From: Bradyrhizobium tropiciagri
GTDB lineage: Bacteria; Pseudomonadota; Alphaproteobacteria; Rhizobiales; Xanthobacteraceae
Length of the DNA stretch: 35,118 nt
Reading direction: 5' to 3'
NCBI RefSeq assembly: GCF_001189845.1
Contig: NZ_LFLZ01000085.1
Location: forward strand, 1-35,118
Positions 1 to 7,476 of the stretch are shown here, one piece after another. The number at the start of each line of letters is the position of its first letter. Position 1 is the first letter of the stretch. The notes beneath the pieces are model-generated. The model was not told where the DNA came from and searched no databases. It saw only the letters and a list, made by a program, of their open reading frames with translations. Made by a program: the position numbers and the translations under genes.

Positions 1-265
1 GAAACCAGGGACCTATAACCACGAATGGTTATTGGTGAGCGATGGTGGAACGACGAATCCCGTTCACAGCACAGCCACGGAGTATGGGTCCCTGCTTTCG
101 CCAGGACGACACGTGGAGGGAATCTTGTCCAGAACCATCCAGCCGTCGTCCTGGCGAAAGCCAGGACCCATTACCCCAAATGGCAATTGCGGTGCGGCGC
201 TGGGGCTACGATTTCGTTCACAATCAAATTCGGTGGTTATGGGTCCTGGCTTTCGCCAGGACGAC
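1..265. repeat. Cluster of dispersed palindromic repeats (REP-like)
   Basis: The first 301 bases hold no gene. They carry four copies of one short element. The clearest copy, at 145-171, contains GTCCTGGCGAAAGCCAGGAC, a perfect 8-bp stem closed by a GAAA tetraloop. Inverted copies lie at 84-110 (one stem mismatch) and 239-265, and a partial copy missing its left part opens the window at 1-26. Copies at 1-26 and 239-265 share a flank related to ATAACCACGAAT. A fifth copy starts at 35107. The alternating orientation and hairpin structure resemble REP/BIME elements. I recall this motif as very common between Bradyrhizobium genes. Some copies could act as RNA hairpins at the 3' end of the S10 peptidase transcript. 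Confidence 0.85.
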
Positions 266-301
266 GAGAATATTTGCAACGGTCAGCGCACCACGCCCCC
301 C

Positions 302-1906
302 TCACTTCACCAGCGCCTCGACCTCCTTGCGGAACGCCTGGCGCGAGCCGTCGCGGGAGTAGAACATGTGGCCGCCCGGATAGACCGCAAGCTTGGTGCG
401 GCTTGGACCGGCGAAGGCCGGCAGCTGGTCGAGAATGATCTTCGAGGCGAAGTACGGCGTTGCGAGATCGAACAGGCCGTGGCCGACCAGGAGCCTCATC
501 TTCGGATCGAGCGCCAGCATCTGGCGCAGCTGCGTCACTGACTCCGCCGGATTGATGCCGTGACCGAACTCCCAGGCCTTGTTCACGGTCTCGCTGAGCA
601 GGTGATAGGAGCCGTCCGGCCGCCAGTTCAGCCTGCGCGTGGTGAGGTCGACCGCGGCGCTGGTTAGCGGCGCCATCAGGGGATCGCCCGAGGGATCGTT
701 GAAGCGGAAGTAGCTGGAGTCCGGATAGGGATCGAAGCCTTCGACCGACGCATCGTAGCGGCCGGTCACCTTGCCGTTCTTGCGATCGAACTCGCGGCGG
801 AATTCGCCGATGTCGAAACGGCCGGCGAGCCTGCGGCTCACCGCCTGATCGATGCCGGTCAGGTTAGCGACCTTGTCGGCAAGGCGCGTGGTGGCCTCGG
901 AGTCGGCCTGCCCCTTGACGAGATCGAGCAGGAAATCGCCGCGCGCGTAGCTCTCGACGTCAGCGAGATCCTCGCGGGTCACCGGTCCCTTGGACTGCCG
1001 CGCGACCGCCGCCATGGTCGGCAGGCTCGCGACATATTGCAGGATGCTGGAGCCGGCATAGTCGCGGAAATCGAGCACCGGCGAGATCAGGATCAGGCCG
1101 CGCACGCCGACGCCCTGCTGCATTTGCAGATTGCGCACCACCTTGGGCCCGCGGATGCCGCCATAGCTTTCGCCAGTGACATATTTCGGCGAGGTCAGCC
1201 GGTCGTATTTCTCCAGCCAGCGGCGGATCACCAGCGCGACCGAATTGGCATCGCCGTCGACGGTGAAGAAGCGCTTGCGCGCATCCTCAGACGTCGTGAC
1301 GAAGCGGCTGTAGCCGGTGCCGACCGGATCGATGAAGACGAGATCGGTGAAATCAAGCCAGGTGTCGGCATTCGCCTGCAATTCGGGCGAAGCCGACGAC
1401 ACTGCGCCGTCGCCGTCGAACGGCAGCCGCCACGGCCCGACATTTCCGAATTGCAGCCAGGCCGACGCGGAGCCCGGCCCGCCGTTGAACAGGAACGTCA
1501 CCGGACGGTTCGCCTTCTCGGCGCCGTCGAGTTGGTAGGAGGTGTAGGCGATGTCGGCAAGCGGCTCGCCCTTGTCGTCGAACACGCGGATCGAGCCCGC
1601 AGTCGCGCTGAAGTTCAGCGTGCGGCCCGGCAGCGCGACCGACTGCTTGGTCGTGGAGTCCGGCGGCAGGCGGTGCTGCTCGGCGGTCGACGCATTGGCC
1701 GCGGCATTGGCGCCGGAGCCCGCCTCGCCGCGGCCTTCCCGGCCCTTCTGGCCGCTTGGGCTCTGACCGCTTGGATTCTGACCGCTTGGGGCCTGCACGC
1801 TCGGCGACGGCGACGGCTGCGGAGCCTCGTCCTCGGCCCGCGCCGCGGTTGCAAGGCAGGCCACCAGCAGCGCTGCCGCGAGCCGTGTCGCAAAACTGTT
1901 AGCCAT
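302..1906 (-). CDS. Periplasmic serine carboxypeptidase-like protein, peptidase family S10
   Basis: This protein of about 534 residues is a secreted alpha/beta-hydrolase of peptidase family S10. An N-terminal signal peptide ends near ARA (residues 22-24). A low-complexity Pro/Ser/Gly/Gln linker with repeated PSGQ units covers about residues 30-75. The catalytic domain shows NGGPGSAS (oxyanion region, 141-148), GESYGG with nucleophile Ser247, Asp480 in HGLFDLATPY and His513 in GGHMFY, so the triad is intact. I chose the ATG at 1906 because AGGGAG lies 8 nt upstream; a GTG three codons earlier overlaps that ribosome site. It probably trims peptides from the C-terminus in the periplasm, but the natural substrate is unknown. 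It is transcribed alone, away from the NAD kinase. Confidence 0.9.
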   Translation of the reverse strand: MANSFATRLAAALLVACLATAARAEDEAPQPSPSPSVQAPSGQNPSGQSPSGQKGREGRGEAGSGANAAANASTAEQHRLPPDSTTKQSVALPGRTLNFSATAGSIRVFDDKGEPLADIAYTSYQLDGAEKANRPVTFLFNGGPGSASAWLQFGNVGPWRLPFDGDGAVSSASPELQANADTWLDFTDLVFIDPVGTGYSRFVTTSEDARKRFFTVDGDANSVALVIRRWLEKYDRLTSPKYVTGESYGGIRGPKVVRNLQMQQGVGVRGLILISPVLDFRDYAGSSILQYVASLPTMAAVARQSKGPVTREDLADVESYARGDFLLDLVKGQADSEATTRLADKVANLTGIDQAVSRRLAGRFDIGEFRREFDRKNGKVTGRYDASVEGFDPYPDSSYFRFNDPSGDPLMAPLTSAAVDLTTRRLNWRPDGSYHLLSETVNKAWEFGHGINPAESVTQLRQMLALDPKMRLLVGHGLFDLATPYFASKIILDQLPAFAGPSRTKLAVYPGGHMFYSRDGSRQAFRKEVEALVK

Positions 1907-1944
1907 GCCGTTCACTCCCTGGGCCGACGTTTACGCATATCAAA

Positions 1945-2031
1945 GCGTTTTCGAGCGAAGTGGATACCGGTTCGCGTGAAGAAAACGCGTCAAAATCAAA
2001 ATCTAGAGCCCGGGTCGTCAGAACCGGGCTC
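1945..2031. repeat. Dispersed intergenic palindromic element
   Basis: This element lies between the S10 peptidase and NAD kinase genes. GCGTTTTC (1945-1952) pairs with GAAAACGC (1981-1988) around a GC-rich loop. A second hairpin follows, GAGCCCGG (2006-2013) with CCGGGCTC (2024-2031). I recall both sequences as a high-copy intergenic repeat in Bradyrhizobium. No coding sequence is visible here, and the promoters of the two divergent genes must lie around or inside it. Confidence 0.7.
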
Positions 2032-2160
2032 GGGGCCATAAACTACGATAGCCTGGCGGCACCGGTGTGGCGTGCGGTCCGTTCCCGGACCATCTCGACA
2101 AGGCCGCCCGGGATGTATAGACGAGCGCGGCGTAATCCGGGCCAAAAGAGTTCGTGAGCG

Positions 2161-2940
2161 ATGGCTAGCCCCAAGCGGTATGACAAGATCGCCTTCGTCG
2201 CCAGCGCGAGTGCGGAAGCGCAGACGGCGCTCGAGCAGCTGACCGCGATGTACGGCAACCATTCGGCCGCCGACGCCGACGTCGTGGTCGCGCTCGGCGG
2301 TGACGGGTTGATGCTGCAGACGCTGCACGCCAACATGCGCAGCGGTAAGCCGATCTACGGCATGCATCGCGGCACCGTCGGCTTCCTGATGAATGAATAT
2401 TCGACGCATGATCTGCGCACGCGGCTTGCGGCGTCGCGGGAGTCGCTGATCAATCCGCTCCTGATGCGCGCGACCGACATCCACGGCGCCGTGCATCTGC
2501 ATCACGCCATCAACGAGGTCGCGCTGTTCCGGCAGACCTACCAGGTCGCCAAGCTGCGCATCCTGATCGACGAGCATGAGCGGATGCCCGAGCTGATGGC
2601 CGACGGCATCCTGGTGGCGACGCCGGCCGGATCGACCGCCTACAATCTCTCGGCCCAGGGCCCGATCCTGCCGATCAACGCGGCGCTGCTGGCGCTGACC
2701 CCGATCAGCGCGTTCCGGCCGCGGCGCTGGCGCGGCGCGCTGCTGCCGAACTCCGCCTTCGTGGTGATCGAGGTGATCGAGGGCGAGAAGCGCCCGGTCG
2801 CCGCCGTCGCCGACCATGACGAGGTCCGCGACGTCCGCCGCGTCGAGGTGCTCTCCGACAAGACCATTGCGATGCGGATGCTGTTCGACCCCGGCCATTC
2901 GCTGGAGGAGCGCATCTTGCGCGAGCAGTTCGGCTACTGA
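2161..2940 (+). CDS. nadK: NAD kinase
   Basis: The 259-residue protein phosphorylates NAD to NADP with ATP in the cytoplasm and is the usual sole source of NADP. It carries the family signatures: GGDG at 46-49 (Asp48 is the predicted catalytic residue), the Asn-Glu pair at 118-119, DGI at 148-150 and the glycine-rich TPAGSTAY at 154-161 that binds NAD. Length is normal for the compact alphaproteobacterial form. The ATG at 2161 follows an AAAAGAG ribosome site at 2144-2150. It is transcribed away from the S10 peptidase; the next gene begins about 105 bases downstream with its own control region. Confidence 0.95.
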   Translation: MASPKRYDKIAFVASASAEAQTALEQLTAMYGNHSAADADVVVALGGDGLMLQTLHANMRSGKPIYGMHRGTVGFLMNEYSTHDLRTRLAASRESLINPLLMRATDIHGAVHLHHAINEVALFRQTYQVAKLRILIDEHERMPELMADGILVATPAGSTAYNLSAQGPILPINAALLALTPISAFRPRRWRGALLPNSAFVVIEVIEGEKRPVAAVADHDEVRDVRRVEVLSDKTIAMRMLFDPGHSLEERILREQFGY

Positions 2941-2972
2941 CGGCCGCGCCCGCCCTGCCCGGCAACCAATCA

Positions 2973-2998
2973 TTAACCCCGGGCGGGATATGGTTAAC
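2973..2998. promoter_or_regulatory. Two TTAAC half-sites, possible weak CtrA control
   Basis: The gap between NAD kinase and the response regulator holds TTAACC at 2973 on the plus strand and TTAACCAT on the minus strand (2990-2997). TTAACCAT is a recognised CtrA half-site form in alphaproteobacteria, but the two sites are not spaced by the 7 bases of a full CtrA box. This may be only AT-rich promoter sequence. Confidence 0.25.
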
Positions 2999-3045
2999 GT
3001 CGGGTAATACCGCATTGGCCCGGTATGCCCTCTCGGGACCGGACC

Positions 3046-3590
3046 ATGTATCGCATCGATTTCAACAAGCTGCGATTTTTGATTTGCGACGACAATCCGC
3101 ACATGCGCCGCATCCTGCGCACGCTTTTGCATTCGTTCGGCGCGCGCGAAGTCTATGAGGCCGAGGACGGCGCCACTGCGCTCGAGATGTATACGCACTA
3201 TGTGCCCGACATCGTCATCACTGACTGGTCGATGCCGATCTTCGACGGGCTCGAGCTCGCGCAGATGATCCGGCAGCCGGAATCCAAGGGCAATCCCTAC
3301 GCGCCGATCATCATGCTGACCGGGCATTCCGAGAAGCGCCGCGTCACGGTGGCGCGCGATGCCGGCGTCACCGAATTCCTGGCCAAACCGATCTCGGCCA
3401 AGGGCTCTACCAGCGGATCATGAACGTGGTCGCCAACCCGCGCCCGTTCATCAAGACCAAGACCTATTTCGGCCCCGACCGCCGCCGCAACACCACCAAC
3501 ACCTATATCGGCCCCGAACGCCGCGGCAGCGGCGAGGTCGAGGTGCTGCAACAGCCGTCGCTGCTCGAGAAGGCGCGCTCGACCATTTAG
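3046..3590 (+). pseudogene. CheY-like response regulator, one-base frameshift
   Basis: The gene encodes a receiver domain with a short C-terminal tail, about 181 residues if the frame is restored. From the ATG at 3046 one reads MYRIDFNKLRF, the acidic pair in CDDN, the phospho-acceptor Asp in VITDWSMP, then the Thr in MLTGHS and Lys in LAKPIS. After AKPISAKG the frame fails and stops at 3421-3423. The other frame gives a sensible continuation from 3405 (LYQRIMNVVANPRPF) through FGPDRRR and YIGPERR motifs to TAG at 3588. One G is missing in the GGG at 3402-3404. This is either a sequencing error or a real disruption that leaves the receiver but removes the tail. The stop codon overlaps the ribosome site of the next gene, so the two are probably co-translated. 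An upstream ATG at 3025 is a less likely start. Confidence 0.85.
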
Positions 3591-3599
3591 GATATCGCC

Positions 3600-4178
3600 A
3601 TGGCGAAAGACAAACCCGGGACGATCGAGGTCAAGAGTTTCGGCACGCACCACGTCATCACGCAGCCGAACCCGCTGCGCAAGATGCTGCTGCGCGTGCC
3701 CGAGAGCGATCTCGACGATCCGGTCGGCCGCGCCGAAAAGGCGCTCGCCGGACTATCGGGCGAGTTCAAGGAATGGATGACGATCGAGGCCGACCGCCTC
3801 TCCGCCGCGCACGCCACCGTGATGCGCGAAGGCTTCAACGACAAGACGCGCGAGGAGCTGTTCCGCGCCGCGCACGACATCAAGGGCGATGCCGCAACGT
3901 TCGGCTATCCGTCGGCGGCAGCAGCCGCCGAGAGCCTGTGCCGCATCATCGAGCACGCGCCGGATCTCGCGACCGTGCCGGCCCAGCTGATCGCCCACCA
4001 CATCAACGCCGTGCAGGCGATCGTGCGCAACCGCACCAAGCTCGACACCGCGGTTGTGGCCGGCGTGCTGAGCAAGCAGCTCCGCGGCATCGCCGATGAA
4101 TTCCTGACTCACGCCAATCGCGACCGCCCCGAGCATCTCGAGGCCATCCTCGCGCCGAGCATCGTACCCGGCGAATAG
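3600..4178 (+). CDS. Hpt-domain histidine phosphotransfer protein
   Basis: This 192-residue cytoplasmic protein carries an Hpt module. The motif AAHDIKGDAATFG (91-103) places the phosphorylatable His at 92, with Lys95 and Gly96 in the usual positions, followed by a helix rich in alanine (SAAAAAESLCRIIE). The N-terminal 50 residues are not recognised. The AGGA at 3589-3592 overlaps the stop codon of the response regulator, so the pair should be translationally coupled and may form one phosphorelay. No histidine kinase is present in the window, so the phosphate donor must be encoded elsewhere. It ends facing the DUF2336 gene, with a strong hairpin between them. Confidence 0.85.
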   Translation: MAKDKPGTIEVKSFGTHHVITQPNPLRKMLLRVPESDLDDPVGRAEKALAGLSGEFKEWMTIEADRLSAAHATVMREGFNDKTREELFRAAHDIKGDAATFGYPSAAAAAESLCRIIEHAPDLATVPAQLIAHHINAVQAIVRNRTKLDTAVVAGVLSKQLRGIADEFLTHANRDRPEHLEAILAPSIVPGE

Positions 4179-4233
4179 CGGCGGCGCGCCGCGGCGCATG
4201 GCCGCGGCTTCAATCATCGTCAATCGCAGCAAG

Positions 4234-4251
4234 CGCGGCCGTCAGGCCGCG
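4234..4251. terminator. Hairpin between convergent genes
   Basis: CGCGGCC (4234-4240) and GGCCGCG (4245-4251) form a perfect 7-bp stem with a GTCA loop. It spans the stop codon of the minus-strand DUF2336 gene and faces the end of the Hpt gene. No U-tract follows in either direction, so it may only assist termination or protect 3' ends. Confidence 0.4.
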
Positions 4252-5423
4252 ATGAGATCGTCGTCGTAGGGCAGCACCGCGATCGCGTCCTCGGCGGCAA
4301 GCTCCTCGCAGAACATCCGGGCATCCTCGCGGGCCGATTCCGTCGCGAAGCGGCGCAGCAGGATCAAGAGCGGCTCGGCCGCCGAATGATCGGTCTCGCA
4401 ATGGGTCAGTACACGTTCGACCATGCGGCGATGCAGCCGCGCCGCACCGTCGCCGCTGTCGACATAGCCGACCTCGTGGCTGGCCTCGAGCGCGACGCGG
4501 AACGCCGCATAGGTCGATTCCGGCAGGCCGGCGCGCCGCAGCAGCGCCTGCAGCCCGTTGCCGCCGCGGTCGTTCAGCAGCGCGGAGACGCGGCCATAGG
4601 GCAGCCCGGACAGTTCGGCGAGCGCAGCGCCGAACAGGTCGAGATTGCCCGACAGCAGCGCGCGCAGGATCAGCCCGGCGGTGAGCCGGCCGGTGGCGCG
4701 CAGGTGGGTGATCAGGTTCTGCATGTCGTCGCCGAAAGCGCGTGCGGCGATGTTCACCGTGGAGCGCTCTTTCGCCTCGCCGGCGATGCGGTCGGCGCGG
4801 TCGGCGCCGAGCCAGTTTCGCGCCACGACGAATTGCGCCAGCGTGTCGGAGAGCTTTGCGACCAGCGCCAGCCGCGTCGCGGACGGCAGGTCATCCAGCG
4901 CCAGCATCGATTCCCTGATGGCCGCAAGATGGCCGTGGCGCTCGACGATGCGGTCCCACGAGAATGGCGCAAGCCCGGCATAGGGATTCTCGATCAGCTC
5001 GAGCGCGGCCGCGGCCGAGCCGACTTCGGCGATCGCCGCAGCGACGGAGGCCGGAAGATTGACGCGGCGCGCGATCGCGCACTGCATCTCGTCGGAGCCG
5101 GTCGCGACGATGTCGACGAGATCGGCATCGATCAAGAGCGGTGAATGCTCCAGCACCGGCAGCGCGATTGCCGGCTGATCGGCCGACAGCGCCTGCACGA
5201 TCGCAGCCGGCGCCTCCGAACTGTGTGCGAACACCTCGGCCATCGCCTGTCGCACCAGCGGCGACGGGTCGTCGAGCAGCATCAGCAGCGCGCCTTCGGC
5301 TGCGATGCGGTCGTCCTCGGTGAGATCTGAAATGAGCCAGGCCCGGGCCAACGCCCGCGTCGCCTCTGCCCGCTCGCCTGCCGGAGCGGTCCTAATCCAA
5401 CTAATGAACTGCCGAACGATCAT
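4242..5423 (-). CDS. DUF2336 family protein
   Basis: This 393-residue soluble protein belongs to the DUF2336 family found mainly in alphaproteobacteria. It consists almost entirely of amphipathic helices resembling HEAT-type repeats, for example LLMLLDDPSPLVRQAMAEVF (46-65). No signal peptide, membrane segment or catalytic motif is visible. The function is unknown; the helical repeat fold suggests a protein-binding role. It sits convergently beside the response regulator/Hpt pair. Two imperfect CtrA-like sites lie upstream. The ATG at 5423 is preceded by GGAAGG with short spacing. Confidence 0.8.
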   Translation of the reverse strand: MIVRQFISWIRTAPAGERAEATRALARAWLISDLTEDDRIAAEGALLMLLDDPSPLVRQAMAEVFAHSSEAPAAIVQALSADQPAIALPVLEHSPLLIDADLVDIVATGSDEMQCAIARRVNLPASVAAAIAEVGSAAAALELIENPYAGLAPFSWDRIVERHGHLAAIRESMLALDDLPSATRLALVAKLSDTLAQFVVARNWLGADRADRIAGEAKERSTVNIAARAFGDDMQNLITHLRATGRLTAGLILRALLSGNLDLFGAALAELSGLPYGRVSALLNDRGGNGLQALLRRAGLPESTYAAFRVALEASHEVGYVDSGDGAARLHRRMVERVLTHCETDHSAAEPLLILLRRFATESAREDARMFCEELAAEDAIAVLPYDDDLIAA

Positions 5424-5496
5424 GGTCCTTCCGGCTTACGCAACGAAACGGCATCGACTTACGACGCCAACTACAAGGAAAAATAAACCATGACGC

Positions 5497-5546
5497 TTAA
5501 CAAAGGGTTCACCATAAACGTTTGGGATTATTGACGTTTCGTTAAG
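5497..5546. promoter_or_regulatory. Two imperfect CtrA-like sites upstream of the DUF2336 gene
   Basis: TTAA-N7-TTCAC lies at 5497-5512 and TTGA-N7-TTAAG at 5531-5546, each one base away from the TTAA-N7-TTAA core. They fall in the AT-rich stretch ahead of the minus-strand DUF2336 gene (start 5423). A single site of this quality would be unremarkable; two close together are suggestive only. Confidence 0.3.
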
Positions 5547-5555
5547 ACGGCACTG

Positions 5556-5573
5556 GCGCGCGGCTTCGCGCGC
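5556..5573 (-). terminator. GC hairpin after the transglycosylase gene
   Basis: GCGCGCG (5556-5562) pairs with CGCGCGC (5567-5573) around GCTT. It lies 15 bases beyond the stop of the minus-strand transglycosylase gene. No clear U-tract follows, so termination here is an inference. Confidence 0.4.
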
Positions 5574-5587
5574 GCAGCAAGGCGGCG

Positions 5588-6628
5588 CTAGCCGTTGCTG
5601 TAGGTGCCGTTCGGATCGCTGAACAGATCGAGCCGTCCGGGCGCACGGACCTTCGGCGTCGCCGAGGTGGTCAGCGCGGAGGAATTGCCCCACAGCTCCT
5701 GCACCGCAGGTGAAATCGGCTGCGAACGTTCGCCGCCCTGGTAGAGCGAGCGGAAGGCCGGCGCCGGCTGCGCCGATGCGACGGTCGAGGTCGCACCGGT
5801 TGATGAGGCCGCACCGGCATTCGGGAAGGTCGAGAGATAGGACGCAGTATCCATCGACACCGCTTGCGTCGGCGCGACGCTTGCGATCGCGTAAGGGCTC
5901 ATGGTGTCGCCGCCCGCCGCAGCGAAGGCGGTGCGCGTATCCTTCGAGTTCGCCGCCGCCGCATAGCGCGTGGTCAGCACCGAATAGACCTGGCTGACGC
6001 TGCGCGCGCTGCCCGACTTGTCGTAGAAGATCGACTGGTTCGCCGCCGCCGCCTTCGGGAACATCGCGGCCGCGCTGGCGCTCGGACTGTCCTCGGCGCT
6101 CGAGATCAGCTTGCCGGCGCCGCCGACGCCCATGAAATGCGCCATATAGAGCTCGGCGTCGGTCGGACGCCGGCCGAGCGTGCCGGTGAGCTTGAAGCTG
6201 TTGGATTGCGTCAGCGCCGCCGCCATCGACGACGCCGCATCGGGATCGTCGCGCAGCTTCATCACCGCGCTCCGCGCGGAGGGATCGCTGACCGAATAGC
6301 TGCCGTCGGAATTCTTGGTGATGGCGTCGGCATATTGGCCATAGCCGAGCTGGCTCCCGGCCTCCCTGACGGTGCCGAGCCAGGTCTGGTCGATGAACTG
6401 ATACAGCCCATGCGCCGACGAGGTGGTGGCGCCGGCCCGCGGATTGAAATTGGATTCCATCTTCGCGGTGGTGAGCAGATATTCGAAGCTGGTGCCGGTG
6501 GTCGCGGCCGCCTGCTTGATCGAGCTCGCGACCTTCAGGCGCGAAGGATCGACACCCGCCGAAGCCGTCGCAGTGAAGAGGTCGACCGCCATTGATCCGG
6601 TGCCTTGCCGGGCGCCGGCAATCGGCAC
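5588..6628 (-). CDS. Lytic transglycosylase (SLT-domain) protein
   Basis: The 346-residue protein carries an SLT-type muramidase domain that would cleave peptidoglycan between MurNAc and GlcNAc. The catalytic glutamate is Glu58 in KMESNFNP, followed by the substrate-groove motif HGLYQFIDQTW (73-83) and ELYMAHFMG, typical of this group. The C-terminal half is Ala/Ser-rich and probably disordered. No clear signal peptide is seen, so export may use another route, for example a flagellar or envelope assembly system. The GTG at 6628 has AGGA five bases upstream; an ATG at 6592 is the alternative start. A perfect CtrA-type box lies just upstream, which would fit cell-cycle or flagellar use. Confidence 0.85.
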   Translation of the reverse strand: MPIAGARQGTGSMAVDLFTATASAGVDPSRLKVASSIKQAAATTGTSFEYLLTTAKMESNFNPRAGATTSSAHGLYQFIDQTWLGTVREAGSQLGYGQYADAITKNSDGSYSVSDPSARSAVMKLRDDPDAASSMAAALTQSNSFKLTGTLGRRPTDAELYMAHFMGVGGAGKLISSAEDSPSASAAAMFPKAAAANQSIFYDKSGSARSVSQVYSVLTTRYAAAANSKDTRTAFAAAGGDTMSPYAIASVAPTQAVSMDTASYLSTFPNAGAASSTGATSTVASAQPAPAFRSLYQGGERSQPISPAVQELWGNSSALTTSATPKVRAPGRLDLFSDPNGTYSNG

Positions 6629-6654
6629 CCATGTCCTGTCAACCTGCCGTAATT

Positions 6655-6673
6655 ATGGTTAACGGCGCGTTAA
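6655..6673 (-). promoter_or_regulatory. CtrA-type box upstream of the transglycosylase
   Basis: Read on the minus strand the sequence is TTAACGCGCCGTTAACCAT. This is TTAA-N7-TTAAC with the extended TTAACCAT end, a full match to the CtrA consensus known from alphaproteobacteria. It lies 27-45 bases before the GTG at 6628. If the box sits at -35, transcription would start very near that GTG, which would favour the downstream ATG at 6592. Confidence 0.65.
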
Positions 6674-6684
6674 GACCGCCCTGC

Positions 6685-7476
6685 TCAGGGCTGGGCCTCG
6701 TAGTAGTGCGCGACCTGGTCGATCTCTTCAGCCGTCATCTGGCGGGCGATGTTGCGCATCTGCTCGCTGATGTCGTTGCGCCGCGCCCCGGACGCAAAGG
6801 CCTCGAGCTGGGCCTTGATGTAGACCGCCGACTGGCCACCGAGCCAGGGGCTTCCCGCCTTGTTGTCGATATCGCCGTGGCAGGAGCCGCAGGGCGGGAT
6901 GTTGCGCATCGGGGCGCCCGTCACCACCACCGCCGGCGCGGCGCGCCCGGTATCCAGGTTGTTCGAAGGCACCCGCGGCAAATAGGCGTAATAGGCCGCA
7001 ACGTCCTTCATGTCCTGATCGCTCATGGCCGCCGCGAACGGGCTCATCACCACGCTGACTCGCGCGCCGGTCTTGAAGTCGTTGAGCTCCTTGTACGTCA
7101 CCGCGGCGAACTGTCCGGCGAGGTTCGGTGAATGGGCGTCGCTGACGCCCTGCGGTCCATGGCAGATCGCGCAGCGCTGCGCCAGCGTCGCACCCCGCCC
7201 GATCGAGACCTGATCCGCCTTGGTCAGCATCTCCGACGTCATCACGACCTTGGAGGTTTTGAAATCCGGCTTGATGCTCGCTTCCTGCACGGCAGCGCGG
7301 GGAACGCCGGCCGCGCTGCAGATCGCGTCCCAGACGCCGGCAAGCTGGAGGTGGGGCTGGAGCAGCGGCAGCCAGATCAGGCCGACGACCGCCGACAGCA
7401 CCGCAATGCCGGCCGTGATGCCGATGCTGACGCCGAACCAGGGATTGCGCGGGGAGAACAGCGGATGATCGCTCAT
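6685..7476 (-). CDS. Membrane-anchored di-haem cytochrome c
   Basis: This 263-residue protein has one N-terminal membrane helix (about 14-38) and two periplasmic cytochrome c domains. Haem-binding motifs are CAICH at 102-106 and CGSCH at 196-200, each followed by a distal methionine-containing region. The ATG at 7476 overlaps the TGA of the oxidase subunit I gene by four bases (ATGA), so the two are translationally coupled. It is the last gene of the operon. Position and topology suggest it delivers electrons to the CuA site of the neighbouring oxidase. Confidence 0.9.
   Translation of the reverse strand: MSDHPLFSPRNPWFGVSIGITAGIAVLSAVVGLIWLPLLQPHLQLAGVWDAICSAAGVPRAAVQEASIKPDFKTSKVVMTSEMLTKADQVSIGRGATLAQRCAICHGPQGVSDAHSPNLAGQFAAVTYKELNDFKTGARVSVVMSPFAAAMSDQDMKDVAAYYAYLPRVPSNNLDTGRAAPAVVVTGAPMRNIPPCGSCHGDIDNKAGSPWLGGQSAVYIKAQLEAFASGARRNDISEQMRNIARQMTAEEIDQVAHYYEAQP

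Noticed and set aside
1..300. CRISPR-like repetition
   Set aside because: Copies alternate in orientation, spacing is irregular and no cas gene is present, so these are palindromic intergenic repeats.
3359..4099. 246-codon frame across the response regulator and Hpt genes
   Set aside because: It is an Arg-rich shadow frame. It does not carry the response-regulator tail, which lies in a different frame from 3405 to 3590.
5490..5534. 14-codon ORF after AAGGAA (MTLNKGFTINVWDY)
   Set aside because: It is too short to support, and the stretch is better read as AT-rich promoter sequence with CtrA-like sites.
5436..6632. 398-codon frame overlapping the transglycosylase on the same strand
   Set aside because: The alternative frame is Arg/Gly-rich and motif-free, whereas the 5588-6628 frame carries the SLT catalytic site.
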